From NCBI GenBank assembly GCA_001939945.1, contig MOEB01000039.1:1-37731 (forward strand): 37,731 nt of DNA. Direction: 5' to 3'. This document shows, in pieces, positions 31,747 through 37,731 of the stretch. How positions within the stretch are numbered: position 1 is the first letter of the stretch; every line of letters starts with the position of its first letter. Below the pieces are notes generated by a model. The model ran no database searches. It was not told the origin of the DNA and saw only the letters and a program-made list of their open reading frames with translations. The translations under genes were made by a program, and so were the position numbers. This stretch comes from Aerophototrophica crusticola. GTDB lineage: Bacteria > Pseudomonadota > Alphaproteobacteria > Azospirillales > Azospirillaceae.

Positions 31747-32052
31747 ATGCCGGACATGACCCAGGAACTCGCCGGCGCGGCGCCGCTGACCGCCACCGTC
31801 ACCATCGTCAACCGCCGCGGCCTGCACGCCCGTGCCGCCGCCAAGTTCGTCCGCACCGTGGGCGAGTACCAGGCGGAGGTGGAGGTGGTCCGCGGGGAAA
31901 CCGCCGTGAACGGGGAAAGCATCATGGGCCTGATGATGCTGGCCGCCGGCATCGGCAGCAGCATCACCCTGACGGCCAGCGGCCCCCAGGCGACGGAGGT
32001 CATGGCGGCCCTGGTGGCCCTGGTCCAGGGCAAGTTCGGCGAGGAAGACTAG
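31747..32052 (+). CDS. ptsH: Phosphocarrier protein HPr
   Basis: HPr carries phosphate from EI to EIIA proteins. The 101-residue protein has the catalytic H27 in 'VNRRGLHARAAAKFV' and the regulatory serine S58 in 'NGESIMGLMMLAA', the target of HprK, which is encoded four genes upstream. A short N-terminal extension precedes the usual start of HPr. I chose the ATG at 31747; the frame is open far upstream but overlaps rapZ and the EIIA gene. ptsI starts 10 bases after its stop. Confidence 0.97.
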   Translation: MPDMTQELAGAAPLTATVTIVNRRGLHARAAAKFVRTVGEYQAEVEVVRGETAVNGESIMGLMMLAAGIGSSITLTASGPQATEVMAALVALVQGKFGEED

Positions 32053-32062
32053 GGGTCGGGCC

Positions 32063-33874
32063 ATGGAGCGCTCGGAGCACGATCCCGCCCCGCCGCCGCC
32101 CGCCTCGTCCGGGATCGCGCCGGGACGGGAGCGGGTGTTGCGCGGCCTGCCCGTCTCCCCCGGCATCGCCATCGGCCCTGCCCATGTGGTGGATGCGGGT
32201 GCCGTGCAGGTGCCGGAATACACGGTGGCCGACACCGCCCTGGACGCGGAGGTGGCCCGCTTCCACCTGGCGGTGGAAAAGGCCCGGCGGCAGATCCGCA
32301 AGCTGAAGACCAAGGCTTCCAGCCTGCCGGAATCGGCGGCGGAGGACGTGGACATCCTGCTGGAGGCGCACCTGGCCATGCTCTCCGGCTCCCGCCTGAT
32401 CCGCGGGGTGGAGCGGCGCATCCAGGGGGAGCGGCTGAACGCCGAGGCCGCCGTGCAGGCGGAGATCACCTGCATCGCCCAGAGCTTCGCCGGCATGGAC
32501 GACGCCTATCTGGCCGCCCGCGTCACCGACGTGCGGGAGGTGGGGCGGCGTCTGGTGCGCAACCTGATGGACGCGCCCTACCAGGCCTTCTCCCGCCTGC
32601 CGCCGGGGGTGGTGATCCTGGCGGAGGAGCTGTCGCCCGCCGACACGGCCCTGATGGACCCGCGGCTGATCGGCGGCTTCGCCACCGTGCTGGGCGGGGC
32701 GGAGGGGCATACGGCCATCATGGCCCGTGCCCTGGGCCTGCCCGCCGTGCTGGGGGCCGCGGGGCTGCTCCAGGGCGTGCAGCCCGGCGACATGGTGGTG
32801 GTGGACGGGCTGACCGGCCGGGTCCACCTGAACCCGCCCCCCATGGTGCTGGCCGCCTACCGCCACCGGCTGGACACCTGGCGGGCGGAGCGGGAGCAGC
32901 TCAAGGCCCTGCGCCGGGTGCCCGCCGTCACCCGCGACGGCACCAACGTGACGCTCCAGGCCAACCTGGAACTGCCGCGGGAGCTGGAGGCGGCGCTGGA
33001 GGCCGGGGCCGCCGGCGTGGGCCTGCTGCGGACCGAGTTCCTCTACATGAACCGGGACGATTTGCCGGGGGAGGAGGAGCAGTACGCCATCCTGCGCGAC
33101 CTGATCCAGCAGATGGGCGGCAAGCCCCTGACCGCCCGCACCATGGACATCGGCGGGGAGAAGCTGGCCACGGCGCTGAGCAAGCATTTCGCCGAGCCGG
33201 CCAACCCGGCCCTCGGCCTGCGCGCCATCCGGCTGGGGCTGAAGGAGCCCAAGCTGATGGAGGTCCAGCTCGCCGCCATGCTGCGGGCCGGGGCGCACGG
33301 GCCCATCCGCATCCTGGTGCCCATGATCTCCAGCATCGCGGAGATGAAGGCCGTGCGGGAGATGATGGGCATCGTCGCCCGCCGCCTGACCCGCCGCGGC
33401 ATCGCCATCGCCGACCCGCTGCCGCCCCTGGGCGCCATGATCGAGGTGCCGGGGGCCGCCCTGTCCGCCGACAGCCTGGCCCATGCCTGCGATTTCTTCG
33501 CCATCGGCACCAACGACCTGATCCAGTACACCCTGGCCATCGACCGGGGTGACGAGCAGGTGGCCCACCTCTACGACCCGCTGCACCCGGCGGTGCTGCG
33601 GCTGGTGCAGTTCACGGTGCAGGCCGCCGCGCGCCGCGGCATCCCCGTCTCCATCTGCGGGGAGATGGCGGGCGACCCCCGCTATGCCGCCCTGCTGCTG
33701 GGCCTGGGCGTGCGCGACCTGTCCATGGCCCCGGGCAACCTGCCCCTGGTCAAGCGCCGCGTCCGCGCCCTGGACCTGGTGGAGGCCACCCGCCGGGCCG
33801 AGACCATCATGGAACAGAGCGACAGCGGCCGCATCGCCGCCTTGCTGGACGACTTCAACGAGGCGGCGGGGTAG
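32063..33874 (+). CDS. ptsI: Phosphoenolpyruvate-protein phosphotransferase (PTS enzyme I)
   Basis: EI takes phosphate from PEP and passes it to HPr. The 603-residue protein has the active H216 in 'LGGAEGHTAIMARALGLPAV', the PEP-binding blocks 'GVGLLRTEFLYMNRD' and 'PLGAMIEVPGAAL', the signature 'DFFAIGTNDLIQYTLAIDRGD' and C532 in 'VSICGEMAGDP'. It lacks the N-terminal GAF domain of PtsP, so it is the ordinary EI type, with an extended Pro-rich N-terminus of about 25 residues. It closes the hprK-rapZ-EIIA-ptsH-ptsI operon. The stop lies 6 bases from the end of the convergent parE. Confidence 0.97.
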   Translation: MERSEHDPAPPPPASSGIAPGRERVLRGLPVSPGIAIGPAHVVDAGAVQVPEYTVADTALDAEVARFHLAVEKARRQIRKLKTKASSLPESAAEDVDILLEAHLAMLSGSRLIRGVERRIQGERLNAEAAVQAEITCIAQSFAGMDDAYLAARVTDVREVGRRLVRNLMDAPYQAFSRLPPGVVILAEELSPADTALMDPRLIGGFATVLGGAEGHTAIMARALGLPAVLGAAGLLQGVQPGDMVVVDGLTGRVHLNPPPMVLAAYRHRLDTWRAEREQLKALRRVPAVTRDGTNVTLQANLELPRELEAALEAGAAGVGLLRTEFLYMNRDDLPGEEEQYAILRDLIQQMGGKPLTARTMDIGGEKLATALSKHFAEPANPALGLRAIRLGLKEPKLMEVQLAAMLRAGAHGPIRILVPMISSIAEMKAVREMMGIVARRLTRRGIAIADPLPPLGAMIEVPGAALSADSLAHACDFFAIGTNDLIQYTLAIDRGDEQVAHLYDPLHPAVLRLVQFTVQAAARRGIPVSICGEMAGDPRYAALLLGLGVRDLSMAPGNLPLVKRRVRALDLVEATRRAETIMEQSDSGRIAALLDDFNEAAG

Positions 33875-33880
33875 GGGCGG

Positions 33881-34165
33881 TCACGCCCTGACCTGCCGCC
33901 CGCCGTAAAACACGCCCTGGACCAGGACCAGGTCACCCTCGAGGGTGAAGGAGATCGAGACTCGGCGTTCAAAGCCGACGACCCGAAGCCCCGGGACAAT
34001 GTCATCCCTCCTGATACCCCTGTCCGGAAAGGTCGCCAGGGATTGGCAGAACCCGATGATGCGGCCGACATAACCGTCCGCTATCGCCTCACCGGACCGT
34101 GTCGCGATGTAGCGGTGCAGGTTGTCCAGGTGCCGCTCGGCCGTCGGGGTGAAGGCGACGCGCAC
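33881..34165 (-). CDS. ParE-family toxin (type II toxin-antitoxin)
   Basis: This 94-residue protein belongs to the RelE/ParE fold. It has 'AFTPTAERHLDNLHRYIATRSGE', 'DRGIRRDDIVPGLRVVGFERRVSISF' and the terminal 'VLVQGVFYGGRQV'. ParE toxins of this kind usually poison DNA gyrase, RelE-like ones cleave mRNA; sequence favours ParE. It starts 2 bases after the stop of the antitoxin gene on the same strand, so the two form one operon, probably repressed by the complex. Confidence 0.9.
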   Translation of the reverse strand: MRVAFTPTAERHLDNLHRYIATRSGEAIADGYVGRIIGFCQSLATFPDRGIRRDDIVPGLRVVGFERRVSISFTLEGDLVLVQGVFYGGRQVRA

Positions 34166-34167
34166 GG

Positions 34168-34446
34168 CTACCGGCCGGCAGTGCCCGCGTCGCGACGGGC
34201 CTTGATCCGGGCCAGGACCTGATCCGCCGGTATGATGTTGTCGGGGTCGGAGCGGTAAGCCTCATAGCCCGGGACCACTTCCTCCCGCAGCCAGCGCTCC
34301 AGGGAGTCCTCCTGCTCCAGCAGGGCCCGGACGCCTTCGACCACCACGTCGTTCGCGGACGCGTAGCCACCGGACCGGACCTTCTGTTCCAAAAGGTCGG
34401 CCAAGTCGGTCGGCAAGGTGACGTTGATCTGGCGGGTCGCAGCCAT
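34168..34446 (-). CDS. ParD-family antitoxin (ribbon-helix-helix)
   Basis: The 92-residue protein starts 'MAATRQINVTLPTDLADLLEQKVRSGGYASANDVVVEGVRALLEQED', a typical ParD/CopG ribbon-helix-helix domain. The C-terminal tail (about 55-92) should wrap the toxin. I chose the ATG at 34446 because the ribbon strand 'RQINVTLP' follows directly; six further codons to 34464 are possible. It precedes parE by 2 bases. RHH antitoxins usually repress their own promoter, which would lie in 34447-34530. Confidence 0.9.
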   Translation of the reverse strand: MAATRQINVTLPTDLADLLEQKVRSGGYASANDVVVEGVRALLEQEDSLERWLREEVVPGYEAYRSDPDNIIPADQVLARIKARRDAGTAGR

Positions 34447-34555
34447 GGCGGGCCCCTGGTCCATTCACGGTGGTCCCGGGGATGCTAACAGAGCCGGGGG
34501 CCGTCCGCCTATAGGCCGGTTCGGTCCAGGCGCCCCGCCACCACCGCCCCCGGCC

Positions 34556-34969
34556 TCAGTCCTGGGCGAGGCGGATGATCACGTCCACCCGGGCCACCTT
34601 GGTGCCCGGCGGGGCGTCCGGCAAGGCGGCGACGGCCACGGCGGGGATGTCCTGCAGCCGGCCCTCGCCCTCGAAGAAGAAATGGTGGTGGTCGTTGGTG
34701 TTGGTGTCGAAATAGGACTTGCCCGCCTCCACCACAACCTCGCGCAGCAAGCCCGCCTCGGTGAACTGGTTCAGCGTGTTGTAGACGGTGGCCAGGGACA
34801 CCTCCAGCCGGGCCGCCACCGCCTCCCCGTGCAGCTGCTCCGCCGTGACGTGGCGGTCACCGCCGTCGAACAGCAGCCGGCCAAGGCCCAGGCGCTGGCG
34901 GGTAGGGCGCAGGCCGGCCTGGGCCAGGCGGTCCAGGACGGGCTTGAAGGGGCGGGGGCTGGTGCTCAT
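34556..34969 (-). CDS. irr: Irr, Fur-family iron/heme-responsive regulator
   Basis: Irr is the alphaproteobacterial Fur-family regulator that senses iron through haem and controls haem synthesis and iron genes. The protein matches Irr in 'AGLRPTRQRLGLGRLLFDGGDRHVTAEQLHGEA', 'VSLATVYNTLNQFTEAGLLREVVVEAGKSYFDTN' and the 'NDHHHFFFEGEGRLQDIP' haem/metal block with three consecutive histidines. The 137-residue length with the ATG at 34969 is typical; an in-frame ATG at 35005 would add a short Cys/Pro-containing extension. No CP haem regulatory motif is seen near the start. A palindrome like the iron control element lies upstream. Confidence 0.92.
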   Translation of the reverse strand: MSTSPRPFKPVLDRLAQAGLRPTRQRLGLGRLLFDGGDRHVTAEQLHGEAVAARLEVSLATVYNTLNQFTEAGLLREVVVEAGKSYFDTNTNDHHHFFFEGEGRLQDIPAVAVAALPDAPPGTKVARVDVIIRLAQD

Positions 34970-35012
34970 GGCCTTGATATGGGCGGGAGGGGCCGGCAGA
35001 CACATGACTATT

Positions 35013-35025
35013 TGGAATCGTTCCA
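35013..35025. promoter_or_regulatory. Candidate ICE-like operator upstream of irr
   Basis: TGGAA-TCG-TTCCA is a perfect inverted repeat with the GAA-N3-TTC core of iron control elements bound by Irr. It lies 44 bases upstream of the preferred irr start and within an AT-richer stretch (35010-35090) that probably holds the promoter. Autoregulation is inference. Confidence 0.45.
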
Positions 35026-35155
35026 GGCCCCTTGGCAAGAGCCTGTCGACAAACAATTCACTAATATAACGGAACCTTTCGTATTCCCTCGAAAGCCGGG
35101 CGCCGGCAGGTGCCCGCGGTCGCCGGCCATAGTGCCTAGGGAAAGGCCGGCGGCA

Positions 35156-36196
35156 TCAAGCCGTGCCTTCCTCGTCCGGCTCGTCGTCGTCCTCCACCTC
35201 CTCGGCCCCGGGGCCGAGGGCGGCGTTGCGGATCTCGGTCTCCAGCATGGCCAGGGTGGCGCGTTCCAGGTCGCTGCCGCCGCGGTCCCGGGGCATGGCC
35301 AGGCTGAACAGGGCCAGTGTCGTCTGCCCGTCGGCGGCGGAGCCGCGGAGCCACAGGTGGAAGTACAGCTTCTCCCCGTCCTCCTCCCCCTCGGTGCTGA
35401 AGCGGGCCAGCACCTCCCCCTCGCGCAGGAACTCAAGGCTGCCCTTGCCCACGCGGCCGTCGGGGCCGTCGGCGAACTGCTCGGCCGTTTGGCGCAGCAC
35501 CATCTGGGCCAGCGCCTCCCCGCCCTCCGCCGTGTGGGGGAAGGCGTGCACGGCCACCCGCAGGGTGCCGGTGTCGGCCTCCTCCCGGAAGAAGACGGAT
35601 AGCTCCCCCTCCATCTCCACCTGCCAGTCCCAGGGCAGGCGGAAGCGCACATTCTCCCCGTGCGCCACGTTGCGCATGGTCACGGGGGTCACCGGCACCG
35701 GGGCGGTGGGGTCATGGAACTCCACCCGCGCCGCCTCCTCCCCCAGCCGGTCGATCAGCTCCTCCAGGTCGGGGGCGGCGGCGCTGGTCTCCGGCACCAG
35801 CAGCTGCACGGTCACCACCCGCACCGTGTCGGGCGGCTGGAAGTCGGCCACCTTCCAGACGAAGATCTGCCGGTCCGGCGGCTGGGTCACGGCATAGGCG
35901 ATCCAGCGGCGGTCATCCTCCGCGTCCTCCGACGGGGCGATGCCGTGGGGCAGCACGTTCTCCCGGTCCAGGTACTGGATGGCCTCCTCCGCCTTCACCC
36001 CATAGGGATTGCGGTAGGTGGTGATGGAGACCAGCAGGTCCACCGGGTTCGGCCCCGGCGACTGGAAAGCCAGGCCGCCGTCGTCCCGTGACAGCCGACG
36101 CCAGCCGCTGGGCAGCTTCAGGCTGGCCGCGCCGCCCCGGAGGGCGACCGGGCTCCACTCCGCTGCCGGGTCGTCGTTGGTTGCCTCATCCCACAT
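35156..36196 (-). CDS. Uncharacterised protein with an internal duplication
   Basis: This 346-residue soluble protein is not recognised with certainty. Two halves resemble each other: 'SLKLPSGWRRLSRDDGGLAFQS ... LLVSITTYRNP' (about 25-65) and 'RFRLPWDWQVEMEGELSVFF ... LRVAVHAFPH' (about 182-215). Each is followed by helices, as in the DcrB/DUF1795-like fold; that comparison is tentative. The C-terminus is very acidic ('EEVEDDDEPDEEGTA'). I chose the ATG at 36196 because the longer frame to 36280 begins with a Pro/Arg-rich stretch. It lies downstream of the next gene on the same strand. Confidence 0.7.
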   Translation of the reverse strand: MWDEATNDDPAAEWSPVALRGGAASLKLPSGWRRLSRDDGGLAFQSPGPNPVDLLVSITTYRNPYGVKAEEAIQYLDRENVLPHGIAPSEDAEDDRRWIAYAVTQPPDRQIFVWKVADFQPPDTVRVVTVQLLVPETSAAAPDLEELIDRLGEEAARVEFHDPTAPVPVTPVTMRNVAHGENVRFRLPWDWQVEMEGELSVFFREEADTGTLRVAVHAFPHTAEGGEALAQMVLRQTAEQFADGPDGRVGKGSLEFLREGEVLARFSTEGEEDGEKLYFHLWLRGSAADGQTTLALFSLAMPRDRGGSDLERATLAMLETEIRNAALGPGAEEVEDDDEPDEEGTA

Positions 36197-36276
36197 GCGA
36201 CCGAATCTAGGCACGCGGCGGGCCTGAGTCCATGTCCCCGTGTGGGGCGGGGGCGTTTTGCCCGATGGGTGTGGGG

Positions 36277-37554
36277 TCAAAGCCCCGACAGGGCGGCCCC
36301 CACCTCGGACGGGACCACCGCGCCCACCAGCTCCAGCCCCGGCACGGCGACGGAGACCAGCCGGCCGGCGGCCGCCCCGGCGCCCACGGACTGGGCATAG
36401 TCGGTCACTTCCCGCAGGCTGGGCAGCAGGTCAACGGCACCGTTGCCATAGACCAGCACCGGCACCACCGTGGCGCCCGGCCGGGCCTGCTCCGCCAGGG
36501 CCGCCGCCGCCAGCAGGGCCCGCCAGCAAGGGGTGCGGGCAGCCTGGGCCTCCTGGTCGTCGCTGCGCAGCTCCGCCCCGCCGCGGCCCAGCACCCAGCT
36601 CCGGCCGCAAAGGTCCTCCACCGCCACCAGCACGGTCACCGGGCCGGTACGCCCTGCACCCGTGGCCACCGCCACCAGGCCGGACCCCTTCGCCACCTGC
36701 GGCGGCCGGACCACATGGTCCAGCCGGGTGGCCAGCACGGCCAGCACCTCCTCCACCGCCCGGGACAGGGCCTCCGCGCCCGTGGGCTGGGACAGCCGGG
36801 ACCAGGCGCCGAACACCAGGCCCGCAAGGGCCGCCGCCTCCCCCGCCGCGGACGGGGGCAGGGGCTTGGGGGCCTGCTCCAGGGCGTCCACCCGCCGCGC
36901 CAGGGCGGCCAGGGCCGCGTCGGCCGCCGGGACGCCCACCGGGGCGCCCTCACCGGCGCCGCCCTGCTCCTTGACGGCGCCGCGCAGGTCGCGGATGTCC
37001 AGTTGCATGCCGCGCACGGCAGAGACCACGCGCAGGATGCTCTCATGCACCTGGTCGATGACCTTGTCGAACTGGTCGCTGCCCACGAAGCCGCCGGTGG
37101 GCACCGGCAGGTTGGGCATGTCGCCCTGGGCCACCGACTGGCGCGCCACGGCGATCCAGGATTCCAGCCCGGCCACGCGGTTGGTCAGCTCCCCCACGCC
37201 TTTGGCGACCCGGTCCAGCTCCTCCGGGTAGCGGGTGACCTGCTGGCTGACCACGCCGGTCAGGTGGGCCAGCCGCTCCCGCAGCTCCTGGATGCTCTGC
37301 CCCAGGGCGTTGATCTTCATGGTCTCCGGCAACTGGACCACGGCGTTGTGCATGGTCGCCAGGTCGGCCCGGAAGTCCCGCAGCCGGGTGCCCACATGCA
37401 GCGCCAGGTCGCGGACGATGGTCTCCGCATAGTCGAAGGGGTCCACCGTCTCCTGCACCTCCCCGGTCAGGGGGGCGGGGCCGGCCAGGGCCGTCTGGCG
37501 CTTTTCCGCCGGCAGGGTCTCCGCCTCGGGCTCGCGGGGGTCGGCGGTGGTCAT
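36277..37554 (-). CDS. Uncharacterised 425-aa protein with a coiled-coil N-terminal half
   Basis: The family is not recognised. Residues about 35-205 are long heptad-rich helices ('FDYAETIVRDLALHVGTRLRDFRADLATMHNAV', 'LGQSIQELRERLAHLTGVVSQQV', 'LDRVAKGVGELTNRVAGLESWIAVA'). The C-terminal half looks like a globular domain ('GPVTVLVAVEDLCGRSWVLG', 'ATVVPVLVYGNGAVDLLPSLREVTDYA', ending 'AVVPSEVGAALSGL'). No signal or membrane segment is seen. Its ATG overlaps the TGA of the upstream gene (37551-37554), so the two are translationally coupled. Confidence 0.75.
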   Translation of the reverse strand: MTTADPREPEAETLPAEKRQTALAGPAPLTGEVQETVDPFDYAETIVRDLALHVGTRLRDFRADLATMHNAVVQLPETMKINALGQSIQELRERLAHLTGVVSQQVTRYPEELDRVAKGVGELTNRVAGLESWIAVARQSVAQGDMPNLPVPTGGFVGSDQFDKVIDQVHESILRVVSAVRGMQLDIRDLRGAVKEQGGAGEGAPVGVPAADAALAALARRVDALEQAPKPLPPSAAGEAAALAGLVFGAWSRLSQPTGAEALSRAVEEVLAVLATRLDHVVRPPQVAKGSGLVAVATGAGRTGPVTVLVAVEDLCGRSWVLGRGGAELRSDDQEAQAARTPCWRALLAAAALAEQARPGATVVPVLVYGNGAVDLLPSLREVTDYAQSVGAGAAAGRLVSVAVPGLELVGAVVPSEVGAALSGL

Positions 37555-37731
37555 GGGGCGGCCTCGTTGGCGGAAAGGTGGTCGGACAGGCTGTCCATCA
37601 GCCTGGCGCGCCGCGCCTCGGCGGCGCCGCGATCCAGGCGGGGCAGTCCGGGCGCCGGCTCCGCCGGCTTGGGCGGGGCGGTCACGGGGGGCACGGGCGG
37701 TGCCGCGGCCAGGGCGGCAGCCGGGTCGGCC
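37551..37731 (-). CDS. Partial unknown gene, C-terminal end only
   Basis: The minus-strand frame is open from the window edge to TGA at 37551-37553. The visible end reads as a Pro/Ala-rich linker ('APPKPAEPAPGLPRLDRG') followed by a short helix 'RRARLMDSLSDHLSANEAAP'. Start and main domain are outside the window. The stop overlaps the next gene's ATG (ATGA), marking an operon. Confidence 0.7.
   Translation of the reverse strand, partial: ADPAAALAAAPPVPPVTAPPKPAEPAPGLPRLDRGAAEARRARLMDSLSDHLSANEAAP

Noticed and set aside
37235-37432. Short plus-strand frame opposite the coiled-coil gene
   Set aside because: No ribosome-binding site, Ser/Arg-rich product and full overlap with the heptad-bearing minus-strand gene.

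Overview
The window is from a very GC-rich chromosome, most likely an alphaproteobacterium of the Rhodospirillales/Azospirillum type. The grounds are an Irr-type Fur regulator, a short HPr kinase (hprK) followed by rapZ and a mannose-type EIIA/HPr/EI set without permease subunits, a trpB-trpA-accD-folC order, and a rodZ-ispG-prfA neighbourhood. The genus call is inference. The genes found look like ordinary chromosome, interrupted by a few acquired segments and by many intergenic hairpin repeats.

Region 1-8.2 kb: the 3' end of a RodZ-like gene, ispG, then a strikingly AT-rich island (about 1877-5623). It holds two unrecognised genes, one with winged-helix-like segments and one with a PD-(D/E)XK-nuclease-like motif, and a complete IS630-family element. 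The right edge of the island falls at the start codon of a DUF5131 gene, which has lost its ATG. A repeat-rich spacer and prfA follow. Region 8.2-14.8 kb, mostly minus strand: an S10 peptidase, the Kup potassium transporter, a response regulator with DUF3369 and a degenerate HD-GYP end, an HSL-type esterase and a small membrane protein.

Region 14.8-22 kb: tRNA-Leu(TAA), an orphan beta-helix protein of lower GC, a patatin-like phospholipase, an orphan amino-acid ABC ATPase, a 260-bp array of hairpins, a DUF2076 protein, several small hypothetical genes and a MarR regulator. Region 22-28.5 kb: mutM, then trpB-trpA, a tightly coupled two-gene insert (an unknown protein and a HEPN-like protein), accD and folC. 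Region 28.5-33.9 kb: a MAPEG protein, an alpha/beta hydrolase and the coupled regulatory PTS operon hprK-rapZ-EIIA-ptsH-ptsI. Region 33.9 kb to the end, minus strand: a parDE toxin-antitoxin pair, irr with an ICE-like palindrome upstream, and three uncharacterised genes.

The strongest candidates for undescribed biology are the AT-rich two-gene cassette at 1983-4347 and the HEPN-like pair at 25141-26057, which is wedged with overlapping stops and starts inside a housekeeping operon. The composite hairpin arrays (19123-19379 and relatives) are the most unusual non-coding structures.
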